Part shown: in pieces, positions 10,384 through 20,654 of the stretch
How the letters are laid out: each line of letters starts with the position of its first letter
Position numbering within the stretch: position 1 is the first letter of the stretch
Assembly: GCA_037447655.1 (NCBI GenBank)
Contig: JBBHKE010002638.1
Coordinates: forward strand, 1-64,000
Direction of reading: 5' to 3'
DNA length: 64,000 nucleotides
DNA from: Zygnema cylindricum
Lineage: Eukaryota; Streptophyta; Zygnematophyceae; Zygnematales; Zygnemataceae
Position numbers and translations under genes: made by a program
Notes under the pieces: generated by a model
The model's database searches: none
The model's input: only the letters and a program-made list of their open reading frames with translations
Told to the model about the DNA's origin: nothing

Positions 10384-11415
10384 TTGAAAAAGGGGGTTTG
10401 CTTCTTTTGTAGGGAACCAGGTCATTGTATGGAGGAGTGTCCTTGTTTGGAAGAACTTAAAAGTTGGAATGTGGATGAGGAGGAAGAAGAAGAAGAGGAG
10501 AAAGAAGATGAAGATATTTTGGAGCTTCTCCACATCGATAGTATGGAGAAGAGTGAAAAGCATACAGAAATTCCACGAAGGCAACAGTGTGCTTTTGGAG
10601 GTATAAGGGAAGTAAAGAGAGAGAAGGTACTTGAGAGAGTTAGACTTGATGAGGACGTGAAGGAGTGTAGAAAGTATGACTTAGAAATGAGAAAGTCTGA
10701 TCTACGATCTATAATTGAAAAAGGGAAAAATAAAAATAATGAGGATAACTTTAAAGATATTTTGGAAACCGAAAATTGGTCGGAAAAGGAGACTTCAACG
10801 GATTTCGATGAAAGGGGAGAAGTAAATCTAGAGGGGGTCTTAAAGGATAGGGGAGAAGAGGAATACTTAATGAAAGGTTTAGAGGAGGAGAAATATTTAT
10901 TGTGAATAAAAAGTGATAGTGGAAAGAATTCCATGGGAGAGAGTAAGGAATGTTCAGAAAATATGGTGAGTATCAGGAATAAACACATGAGTACGGAAGA
11001 CGTAGATCTTATGAGGAACTCAGTGGGGACATTTTGTTCTGGAAAAATTTGGGAAGGTAACGGATTTGACATCACTAATGGGAGTGATGCCATTTATGAA
11101 GGTGCGCCTGGAAAAGGATTAGCATCTGGGTGTGTGTTGCGGATTGGAGATGGGGCTGGTTTTTTGAACTACAATGGGGAAATCGGATTTTGTGAAGAGA
11201 TGGGATGGATAAAATCTTTGCTCAAATTTATGAAAAGTGGGATGTGTGATCAACAAGATGGAATGTTTACTTCAGCTCATCTAATAGACTTTTTAAAATA
11301 TGAGGGTATTGTCTTAAAGTTTTATGAAAGAAAAAGAAAAAGAAGAACAAAAAAGGGAGGGAGTGTTTGTTTATTTGTGTATAGGAGTCAAAAGCAAAAA
11401 TATAGTAAAAAATAA
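10384..11415 (+). pseudogene. M zinc knuckle, charged ORF and RNase H relic
   Basis: Starts with a good CCHC knuckle (CFFCREPGHCMEEC), then a Glu-run (E-E-E-E-E-E-K-E-D-E-D) and the QQCAFGG box that in relatives precedes protease. In place of protease through RT there is a highly charged Lys/Glu stretch without known motifs (to 10905, TGA). Frame 10933-11415 then contains D-I-T-N-G-S-D-A-I-Y, matching RNase H D-I-T-T-W-S-D-A-S-Y, and MGWIKSLLKFMKSG, matching the MWVKSLLGELG segment. The remnant is badly eroded but keeps long open frames and ends next to the PPT. Confidence 0.7.
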
Positions 11416-11421
11416 GGGGAG

Positions 11422-12845
11422 TGTTGATATTTGAGTATTTTCTTGTTCTGTTTTAGGATAGAAAAAGAGTAGAGGCAGTCTACCTCTGACTCCCTTCTCC
11501 AAGCCCCCACACATGTTGTAGTCACTGAAGGCTGGATAGGGAGCTAGAGCTATGGCTGCCTAACCTCGCTAAAGAAACAGGAGTAGATAATGGTTGGTTT
11601 ACTAAAAACAGGTATATGACGGATCCACGATTTGAACCTGGTACCTGCCGGCAGGTAGAGTAGCCGATAGCTTAATCAGTTAAGTCTAGAACCCGTGTTA
11701 GCATTCATGGGGTATGATATGTACTTAAATAATTACACGTCAAAGATTCCATTTAACTGATAGAACGGAATCTTAAGGCATAGAACCCACAGTACCTTAT
11801 ATGCCGCACAAAACAAATGTTACGGACATTTGTGTCGACGGTCCGGACAAAAAAGGATACTTTGAATCGACGGCCGTGGTGCGAGCCGGGATTCCGAATT
11901 GGCCGTCTTGGCGTTTTTTGGCGCCGCCACTCTGGATGACACGTGGCAATATTCTGGAGGGTTGCCGAAAAACCGGAACGCGAGATGATAAGTCAAGATA
12001 TGACAAATGTCACATTAAGACGATGTCGTACATGGACTGTACATAAGGTACTCCGGTACCTGTACTTTCTGTACGATACATTCATGTGATTGGTCCGTAC
12101 CACAACTGGTTCGATGTTGACGAGAATTTCAACGGTCAACACGGAATGACGACCGTTGAAATTTAACGGTCAACAAAGATCCATTCGGCAAGTCAAATTG
12201 ACACGTGGCATCATCCTATTGGATACAGGAAAAGAAAAGGACAGAACGACGACAACTTTTTCGCCACGTGGCATGCCTAGAGTGGTGCTAAATATTTCCG
12301 TGCATAAAGTACAACGGCTAACGTACTTTTAATGTACATTATGTAGTGTGCTGCAATTTTATTGGTCTAGAGGGGTTGTGAGTAGGTTTTAGGACTTAGA
12401 ATATTTTTGGTAGGTAGTTGCCTCTCCAATATTTTTGGTAGGTAGTTGCCTCTCCTTGAGAGCATCTTGTATAAAAGGATCACTTTGAGCAGCCATAACT
12501 ATCAATTTACTTGAACAATTTCAGTGATTCTTTTTGCTGAGGACTTTGGGGAGTCTAAGCTACACAGGGGTGTAGTCGGTCAGAGGTTTTTCTTGCCAGG
12601 GTGACTGCATTTCTAAGGGAAAGTCAAAGTGGGTGAATGTGTCCAAATCTCATATTCTAACTTTGCATTCTGTGGTGAAACCGAACACACAGAAAGTCTT
12701 ATTTCACAGAGGTGAAGCTGTAATGGGGTTCTGATTGTCAAGGGGTCAATCATTTGGGTTTATATAAACTTGGAGTCGGCACTATCTAGATTAGCTTCCT
12801 TAGGACCTGCGAATTCTGTGTGGCAATGGAGCCCATAGAATTTCA
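11422..12845 (+). repeat. M 3' LTR
   Basis: Starts TGTTGATATTTGAG after the PPT and ends ...CATAGAATTTCA. It is about 190 bases longer than the 5' LTR, in part because of a perfect 28-bp tandem duplication at 12400-12427/12428-12455. An antisense tRNA-like block lies at about 11621-11691 (B-box GATTTGAACC on plus). G-boxes occur near 11938, 12190 and 12262. TATA-like TTGTATAAAAGG lies near 12469. Confidence 0.85.
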
Positions 12846-13095
12846 ATTGCCACACTTATGTACACATGGATCTTCTAGTTCAATCGATACTATCCAAACT
12901 ATATATTAGAACAACACAGATTAATCTATAATCTGCTGCGTTGCTATGCTGCTACGCTGCGCTGCTTTGTTGTTATACCAGACTGCTATGCTGCTATGCT
13001 ACGCTAGTCTGACATCGCAGTTGCGCTCCTCTGCCATCGCAATGTAGCAGCCTCTTTACTCTTCTCCAAGTGCTCAATTCTGTAACCCTGTTACA
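12846..13095 (-). repeat. K 3' LTR, truncated
   Basis: Minus-strand start TGTAACAGGGTTACAG at 13095 matches the 5' LTR start at 53412. It aligns to the first ~250 bases of 52932-53412 and then ends abruptly against the M LTR; about 230 bases are lost. It is rich in GCTGCG/GCTATGCT words. A purine-rich PPT (minus-strand GTGGGAGACAG) lies just outside at 13096-13106. Confidence 0.85.
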
Positions 13096-13109
13096 CTGTC
13101 TCCCACTAA

Positions 13110-14332
13110 GGATTCCGCGTCCCGCTAATACTACTTACTTTGGGAAATTGGAGTTGACAAAGTATCTCATTAGTTTCTTTTCATTATTCCTCAAATTTCG
13201 CACGCAGAGTGTGGAATTGATTTTGGAGTTCCTCACATCTCGCCTCCAAAAGCGTGATGCGGTGATCCGCCGCTGCTAGACGTTGTCGCGTAACTTGCCA
13301 CCACAGCTTTTCATCTGCCTCCTCAGGTGCGATTTCCAGCGCATCTAATTGTGGCGGAGGGGTTTCGCATGCATACTCATCAGGTTCTGGACTCTGGGGA
13401 GTTATGGTTGCTGCAGCTGGGTGTGGCTCTTATTTGTCCACGGGTTCCCACCTAGGTAATTTCCGTATCTTGAAGGAGATGTGATTCATGGCTGCTCGGG
13501 CTCGCTGTAGTGCGTTCTTTCAGGCTTGCTTGAGTGCTCGCACCTCCAGTGTAATCTGGTCGCAAGCGATAATATCGTGAAGACAAACATCCCATTGATG
13601 ATACTGGCGAAGTAATTTGGGGATGTCAACGCAGTAACGATAGTGGTCCTCGACCACTTAAACAAATGGTAGAGTGTGAGGATTCATTTGTATGTAACCC
13701 TTGTGGTTGTTCCCTAAATCCTTCATCCTCATAAAATTCCACGCTATGTGTGAAGGTACGCCAACAAGGATGTTGATTGGTTCTCCGAGATTTCCTGTGA
13801 GCCACTCCGCTGGCCACTCTGCATGATTCCAATAGAATCGTTTCACAAAACTGAAGGTGAGGTCGGGGTTTTGAGAGTCACCAGGAAGTGGGAACAAATT
13901 GTCGGGAATTTCTTCCTCCCTTTCGCTCTCTCCCTCTGTTTCCCCTTCTTCCCGTCACAGGAAAAACACCTCATCCTCACCGGGGTATTGCTCCTCAGCT
14001 TTCTTTTCAGAGATTTCCGACGATTGTTCGACGACCGTGATCTCTTTATTCGGGTCCCTCATCACTTCCAAATCAAAGGCGCGTTCCTCCTCTGGTGGGG
14101 GCGTCGATTCCCACTCTGGTTCCTCGGCATTTGAGAGCTCATGGTCCTCTTCATCTTCGGGATCACCCTCTTTGGTTGGATTATACTCGGGGTCTAGCAA
14201 ATTTTTTGACCCCTCCCCTCTGCTGCTTTCACCATTTTTTTCCTCACTGACAGCAACCTCAACCTGTTCTGTCTCCTCAGCCGTTGCCCTCATCTGATCT
14301 GCCTCAACGATGGCTTCGGCTCCAACAAACAC
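13110..14332 (-). pseudogene. K extra ORF downstream of integrase (unknown function)
   Basis: Lies between the chromodomain and the 3' LTR on the coding strand of K. Frame 14332-13955 encodes an acidic region (runs of E and D; P-E-Y-N-P-T-K-E-G-D). The next frame, 13897-13658, begins FPLPGDSQNPDLTFSFVKRF and contains W-N-H-A-E-W-P-A-E-W. It continues past a frame change toward ~13300 with a region predicted to be helical (RQRLAAADHRITLLEARCEE, coiled-coil-like). I see no signal peptide or membrane span, so it does not look like an envelope gene, and I do not recognise the family. At least one frameshift and stops near 13430 and 13190 break it. Confidence 0.6.
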
Positions 14333-14629
14333 CCTATCCCTACGCCCTATCCAGACTAATATCCTTCTTTTCGGTGGTGGGGAAGATGACTATGCCATGG
14401 AGACGGTAGTGATGGAGAGTTCAAGTAACTCAACAAGTGGGGTTAAGTTGTTCGTGCTGAGCGAAATGCTCTCGAGGTTGCTCCTACTAGGGTTGTCGCG
14501 CGAGTTGATGCCGTCTTTAGGGGGTGGGGTTGTGGGTTTTGACGTTGGGACCCCCCTTGCATCGTAACGAATGAGAGTACTGCAGTGTTCAATTCTTCGC
14601 TTATTGCGATAGTGCGACGATATAAAGAG

Positions 14630-16512
14630 TTAGACTTCGCCAATGTTGTGGTTCACAACTTCACCGTTGCGATTTATAGTGTGGCCGTTGCGATTCTTTG
14701 TCAGCGCAACTACCATGGTGCGATCCCCAGGCTTAGCAGCGGCAGTTTTTTGACCCTCCATCGGCAGCGCTGCGTTTCTTTGTTGAGTCCCCAAGATTAC
14801 TGGGACGGTTGCCACGCTGCAATTTGACTCCCTTGTATGCTTGTTGCGTCTTCCCCACCGGTTAGGTTGAGTGTTTGCATTCTGTTTGAACCTACGCAAC
14901 AATTCCGGAGTATGGATGTCGCGTTCGTCAACCAAAGAATTACTTCCGCGCCATAACCCTTCCAACGTACCAGAAATTGAGTATTCGAGGAATGTCCCCG
15001 TTGTAGCTGGTGAGATTGTAGATTTTCATCCACTTCGTACTCATCAGGAGTACCCCGAATAGGCGGTAGGGGTGAATGTTGGAGGAGATTTGGAAAAACC
15101 GCATCGGGGTCACGAAACGGTTTGAGTAACAAAACATGGAAAACATTGTGGATATACAAGGTTTGAGGAATATCAAGTTTGTAGGCAACGTCGTTCACCT
15201 TTGAAACAATAGTGAATGGCTGAGTAAACTTTGGTGCCAACTTACGAGAAATGGCACGTGGTAGAGAATGGTTTGTCCTCTGTAGGCGAACTCTATCTCC
15301 GACTTTAAAGACAACATCCTTTGGATGTGCGTCAGCTTGCACCTTTTGACGATCCTTCACCTGTTGGAGGGCCTTTGTAGCTTTACCAAGGTTTACGTGA
15401 AGCGTTCGTATAAATTTCAATGCGGCGGGAGTGTTACAGCTGGCGGTCGACAGATTTTGAGGAAGAATGGGTTTCGTGCCGTTCAGAGCAAAGGGCGTAG
15501 CGTTCGTTGACGAATGAATCGAACTATTGTAAGTCACCTCAAGCGCCGTCAAATAGTCAACCCAATCTGTTTGTTGTGGCGACACATAAGCTCGTAGGGC
15601 ATCCTCCAATGTCTTATTTATTCGTTTGGTCTGTCCATCTGTTTGAGGATGATACGTTGTGGACATAGCCAATTGTGTCATGCATAGCTCAAACAGACTT
15701 TTCCAGAAGTGGCTGACAAATTTCCGGTCATGATGGCTGACGATATTTTTTGGAAGTCCATGGTGTCGGAATATTTCTCTGAAGAATAGTTCTGCCACAT
15801 TTTGAGGAGTTGTTGTCAATTTCGTAGGCAACGAGTGTGCCATTTTTGTAAGATAATCCACTACGATAAATATATAGTCGTACCCCTCTGGGGTCAACGG
15901 AAGAACAACTATAAAGTCTATCGATATTGCTTCCCACGGAGTGGATGGTGTCGGCGGTAGTTTTAGTAGCCATTGATTACCCGAATCCGATTCGTTCCTA
16001 TTACAGGAGGCCCAAATACAGACATATTCTACAACGTCCCTTGTCATATTTTGCCAGTAGTATGCCTCAACAATTCGTGCGATAGTTTTGTCTCGTCCGA
16101 AGTGTCCGCTGAGGGGTTCATCATGGTTCAGTTGTAGTATCATATGTCTTAACCCTAGATTTATCAAAACGTACAACGGGGTTGTCCGACTCGGCTTTTA
16201 GCGCCACATATTGTTAACATAATTTTCTTTTTGACTAGCTCCTCTATTGTTTGGTCGCCATCGTACACAGCCTTAATTCTGTCTAACCATTGATCGTCCA
16301 CTTGCAGCGTACTCGTCACTGTGTTGACTTTGTGCTCGATGGTTTTGTTTGTCAAATTAGTACCCGTAATCTAACCTCATTCTTGCAATATTGCGGTGGT
16401 TGCAAAACCTGCTCCGCTATGGGCGTAGCAACACCCCGCCTTCTCGGAAGAGCATCCGCCGGATTTGTCTTGCCCGCCTTATATTATATGGATAACTCCG
16501 GTCGAAAGGTCT
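14630..16512 (-). pseudogene. K RNase H end, integrase and chromodomain
   Basis: Minus-strand reading starts with the RNase H tail YKAGKTNPADALPRR near 16490-16440. An H-H-C-C zinc domain (H-F-G-R-D-K-T...C-I-W-A-S-C) follows in frame 16176-14797, then the integrase core (ISIDFIVVLP for the first Asp; an H-H-D-R-K box where D-R-G is usual; HPQTDGQT with the distal Glu represented as K-R-I-N-K). The C-terminal domain contains KVGDRVRLQ and L-A-P-K-F. A chromodomain follows: YEVDENLQSHQ ... FLVRWKGYG. A 1-base shift near 14955 moves the proper end (ERDIHTPELLRRF) into frame 14965-14630. A second shift near 16200 separates the RNase H tail. Chromodomains direct integration to marked histones; this copy is inactive. 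Confidence 0.88.
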
Positions 16513-16522
16513 GTGTTGAAAG

Positions 16523-17511
16523 TGTTGAAATTGAAGGTATTTTCTAGGTTACTAAATTAATTTAAGTAGGAGCAGAAAAAAGCAGAGGCAGCCTGCTTCT
16601 AGCTTCTCTCTCCAACCTTCATACATGTCGTAGTCACTAAAGGCTGGAGAGGAAGCTAGAGCCATGGCTGCCTATGCTTTTTCTAGAGTCAGAAGGAAGA
16701 TCCTTGGTAAACTCACCAAAAGGATTGACGGATCCAGGATTTGATCCTGGTACCTACCATCCGTCAAAGTAGCTGTTAGTCTTATCCTATAGTCTAAGAC
16801 CAGTGCTGAAGTATATAGGGTACGATACCTATTTATAGATGAAAAAATAGAGGAGTTGGGTTTACTGACAAACGGACCACAATCACATAGACAGTGTTAA
16901 ATAAAATTACACCGAAAAGTACTACTTCTATTTTAACAGCTATAAATTAAGGCCGACATCAATCTAACTGCGGAGAAAGAAGTCAGCATCGCGGAATGAT
17001 CGATTTGGCGGTTTGCGGTTATAGCCACACCTGGTGACACGTGGCAACATGACATTGGATGACGCCACCTCCGCGACATACTATGGAGAACCCGGATATG
17101 GCAAGCGTCGTCTTTCTGGCCATGTCGTACAATGGCCGTACAGAAAGTACTCCGGGCCAAGTACCTTTCTGTACTCTACAATGAATTGATAGGCTCTGTA
17201 CATCAGTAGTAGAGGGTTTAAAGAGGGGTTTAGGACTTAGAAAATAAGAGGTAGCCGCCTCTCTCCCAAATAGCTCCTATATAAAAAGGTCATCTTTGAC
17301 CATTGATAATTTACTGCTTAGGGGAGCAAATTCAAGGATTCTTTTTGTAGTAAACTCACTGAAGTGTACTCTTCCAAGGGGTGCAGTTTGGTCAGTGTGT
17401 ATTCTGTCACGGTGTCAGCAATACTCAACCAAAGACCGCTTCATTGAGGCTATCCTAGAGGCTTCTACTAAGCTGCCTACTATGAGTACCAATGGAGGTC
17501 TCAGAGTTATA
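16523..17511 (+). repeat. Solo LTR N in the C LTR
   Basis: TGTTGAAATTGAAGG ... GAGTTATA (terminal CA changed to TA), 989 bases, with perfect TSD GAAAG at 16518-16522 and 17512-17516. It carries the family landmarks, including a perfect tRNA-type TPsiC arm on the minus strand at 16734-16750, a G-box near 17037 and TATA-like CTATATAAAAAGG near 17276. It is a product of LTR-LTR recombination. Confidence 0.92.
16732..16805 (-). other. Antisense tRNA-like block in LTR N
   Basis: On the minus strand, CCAGG-ATCAAAT-CCTGG (16750-16734) forms a 5-bp stem with a 7-base loop like a TPsiC arm and contains a Pol III B-box (GGATCAAATCC). About 35-50 bases upstream (minus strand) TTAGACTATAGGATAAGACT resembles an A-box/D-arm. 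Acceptor-stem pairing is not evident, so it is not a tRNA gene. Confidence 0.55.
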
Positions 17512-18546
17512 GAAAGTACTAGATTTATAGGGTACTTTCAAGGTCTAAATATATCAGCAAAATAGGAAAAGAAAAGGGCGAATAGTTTGCCTCCACCTCC
17601 TCTCTTTAGCCCCCATACTTCTTGTAGTCATTGAAGGTTAGTGAGGGTGGTTGAGCCATGGCTGCCTTAGCTCCACAGCCAAGATTAAAGTGTGACATAA
17701 GTCACTCTCAACAAAAGGTTGAGTCCGGTAAGACTTGAACCTCTAATCGCTAGAGCGAAGCGTAACCGTCAGCTCTAACCGGTCTGTCATAGAAGTTCGT
17801 TACAGTAAATAGGGTAAGATATTTATTTAAACATTAATATAAACATTAGTCCGATTAACGAAACTACGAATAGTGAACATAGAGACATATTAGATTCAGT
17901 GCGTGCATCAATTTTGCCGCACGAAACAAATGAATCGGACATTTATTTTGACGGCTTATATCGAAAGTCAGTCTTCATCCGACGACCCTAATCATCGCCG
18001 AGGCCCTGCAATGGTCACTTTGGCGGTTTTCAGACCTGGCGTGACCTGGTGATACATGGCACAATAAAATTGAGTAGCACAAATCTCGGACGACATGAGG
18101 ACGAATCCGAAGGCGACACACGTCCACTCCATGTCTTTGTCGTACACAGGCCGTACAGAAAGTACATCGGCCACTGTACTTTTCTCTACTTTACACTCTC
18201 TTTATTCGAGCGTACCTCAAAAGATAGGGGCTGTGAGGGGGGTTTTGGGACTTAGGGTGTTTGGGTAGGTAGCACCTCTCTCCTGGAGAGCTTGTATAAA
18301 AGATTTGCATCTTTACAGCCTCATAACTAATCGGTTGGTTGGCCGTTTTCAATGATTCTTTCTTTTAATGACTCAAGGGAGTCGAAGCTGCAAAGGGGTG
18401 TTGTCACACTGTCAATTTGTCTGCTTGGGCAGTAGTGGTTGTGGCTAAAAGTGGGTTTGTTAAAAACTATCTAGAGGTTTCCTAAATTCTGTAGTCTAAT
18501 GGAGGACACAGAATTGCAGGTTAAGGACCCACCCTCTAGCATGCCC

Positions 18547-19117
18547 TGTTAGGATATTGTACTGAGCACTCACTTAGCGACGAGATATTCTCGTAGCTAA
18601 AGTAGCGACGACTAGCGACGAAAGTAGTCTCGTCGCTAAATATTTGAAGTGACGTAGAAGTTAGCGACGAAGTAGTTTCGTCGCTGGGTATTTGAAGTGA
18701 CCTAGAAATTTAGTGTTCGTTTCGTTTCACCTATGTTTGAATAGTCTATAGAAGTGACGTGGAAATTGCTTGGTAGTTTCGGTTCACGTAAGTTCGAGTC
18801 ATACCGTGTGATTCAAGTTGGTTTGCGGTTGAATTTCCTAGTCGTACCGTGTTGTTCAAGTCGGTTCAACTTATTGGTCGTGCATTTCACCACGTTGGTT
18901 CCTACGCGTTTCTAGTCGTATACCTATATATACTTGTTGAGACTTCGTGGTAGGATTATCTTTCGGAGGCATAGCTTGTGAAAATGGCGTAGAAAGATCA
19001 GAAGTAAAAGGAAGGAAGAAAAGGAGTTGTATTTGCATTGTGCTCAATATATATATTGAATGTTTTTTGAGGAACACCATTGTTGTGTGTGTATTCTATT
19101 TGGTTTGTAATCTTTCA
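18547..19117 (+). repeat. D 5' LTR
   Basis: TGTTAGGATATTG ... TAATCTTTCA. The U3 (18570-18690) contains several AGCGACGA / TCGTCGCT words in opposite orientations, able to form small hairpins. TATA-like CCTATATATACTTG lies near 18921-18934, and GTGATTCAAGTTGGTT-type short repeats near 18808-18870. Confidence 0.95.
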
Positions 19118-19119
19118 AT

Positions 19120-19131
19120 TGGTATCGGAGC
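19120..19131 (+). other. D primer-binding site (initiator tRNA-Met 3' end)
   Basis: TGGTATCGGAGC differs by one base from the common copia PBS TGGTATCAGAGC. It starts two bases after the LTR and marks the start of minus-strand DNA synthesis. Confidence 0.9.
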
Positions 19132-19155
19132 GGGTTACTGGCAACATTTGCTGGT

Positions 19156-20654
19156 ATGGCGGAGAAAGGGAAATCCCCGGCGGAAGCTAGTGGGGGAGTT
19201 AGTGGAGGAGGAGTTACAGGGACACAATATGATGAGTATGACGAATGGGGGGAGAAAAATGTGAAGATGGACGAAGGAACGTTTGAACGCTTTCAAGAGT
19301 TTCTCAAAACACAAGAAGATAATGGAGGTGGAGGAGTAAGTGGAGACTCACTCAATTCAAAGAAAATAAAAAACAAAAAGGGGAAATCTAAACTTTATGA
19401 GGAAGAGGAGGAGAGCGACGATGATGATCTTAAAGTGTTTAATAAGACCATTGTTTTCACTGGTGCTAACTATGCAATTTGGAAGAGATACATTCGAGGA
19501 GCATTCACACCGAAAAAACTTTGGGACATCGTCATTGGGGAAGAAACACGACCGGATCCTTCCGAGGATCCGGCCGGCGCAAAGAAGTGGGACAAGAAAG
19601 ATATGGCGGCCTCCACCGCACTAATACAAAGTTGTGCTAGTTCTATGCATGAACATCTTCTAACTCATGATACGGCTTATGATTGTTGGACCGCTTTGCA
19701 AAATGCGTTTGAAAAAGGATTTGAGGCAAATGAAAATTATCTCTTTGAGGAGTATATTGGGTTTAGAATGAAAAAGAATGAGTCTATTGATGATGGAGTC
19801 AGAAGGTTTAATGTTATCATAGAACAACTTAACTCACTCAATAACTTCCCTACAGAAAAAGAGAGGTTGTTTGTTTTAATGATGAGTCTTCCAAGCAAGT
19901 TTGCGGTAGCAACACCGAAAGAGGAAAACAAAGGGTCATCTTACCAGAGTTATCAAGAGGAGGATGACGGAGGAGCTTACAGCTTTAGGGGATCTAAGGG
20001 GAGAGGAGGTAGATATCGTGGACGAGGAGGCAGGTCACACGGCCAGGGAGAGGCTCATATCTATGTGATACCTCTCAGATGACTTGTTACAATTGTAACG
20101 AGATTGGGCATGGCTCTTTTGAATGCCCAGACAAAAGTAAACAGTGTAACGTTTGTCATAAATGGGGACACACTTGTCGTGGTTGTTATCAAAACAAAGG
20201 AAACAATCGCGGAGGGGGGCAATTTAGAGGCGGAGGAAGTGGAGGAAGTGGAAGAAGCTCATCAGGTAGAGGGGATTTTGTTGGGGATGGGCCAATGGGA
20301 CAGGATCAAGAATTTTTCGTTTCACTTATCGAGGAATCACAAGAAAAGGAGGATATTCTATTTCACACACGAGGCAAGGAGAGTAAGGGAAAATTTAACA
20401 GTTGGATCATAGATTCAGGTGCCACACATCACATGTGTTCAGATCTAGGACTATTCAGTGACATTAGAAAACTCACTATACCAAAATCCATCATAGTGGC
20501 TAATGGTTCATTGATGGTCATCGATACAGTGGGAACAGTACGGTTGGATCTACTGACACAAGATAGGGAAGGGAAAACTAGAGTCAATAGAGTACGCTTT
20601 AACAATGTGCTATATAATCCGGGGGGGTGGATTAATCTTTTAAGTGTTCCATAG
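19156..20654 (+). pseudogene. D gag and protease
   Basis: Frame 19156-20082 is Gag: an acidic/glycine-rich N-terminus (19156-19430), then a Gag_2-type domain with Y-A-I-W-K-R and a T-A-L-Q-N-A-F-E-K segment. After ...SLPSKFAVATPKEENK a stretch usual in the family is missing, and a Gly/Arg-rich tail follows. A frame change near 20080 leads to two CCHC knuckles, CYNCNEIGHGSFEC and CNVCHKWGHTCRGC (20085-20190), and to the protease motif WIIDSGATHHMC (~20402-20437). The frame ends at TAG 20652-20654, where relatives have a sense codon (likely CAG to TAG). Gag coats the particle and protease cuts the polyprotein. Confidence 0.88.

Larger units (their letters stand above)
8125..12845 (+). mobile_element. 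Copia M, non-autonomous gag-type element
   Basis: Plus-strand element with LTRs 8125-9354 and 11422-12845, PBS-like GGTTATGAGCCAACC at 9355-9369 and PPT AAATAAGGGGAG at 11410-11421. The internal region is only ~2.07 kb: Gag, zinc knuckle, a charged ORF and an RNase H relic. Protease, integrase and RT are absent. The left flank is the B LTR but the right flank is the truncated K LTR, so no TSD can be read and the right junction was rearranged. Confidence 0.85.
16514..18518 (+). repeat. C 5' LTR, interrupted by N
   Basis: The first nine bases, TGTTGAAAG (16514-16522), are separated from the rest (17517-18518) by solo LTR N. Total without N and its TSD is about 1,011 bases, against 1,009 for the 3' LTR. 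It ends ...GAATTGCA at 18518. ATG-GAG near 18501 is in frame with gag through a decayed PBS (GGTTAAGGACCC, 18519-18530). Confidence 0.9.

Noticed and set aside
13899-14297. Serine-rich plus-strand frame of 132 codons
   Set aside because: It mirrors the acidic minus-strand ORF of K (Glu/Asp codons read as Ser/Leu on the other strand); K codes on minus.
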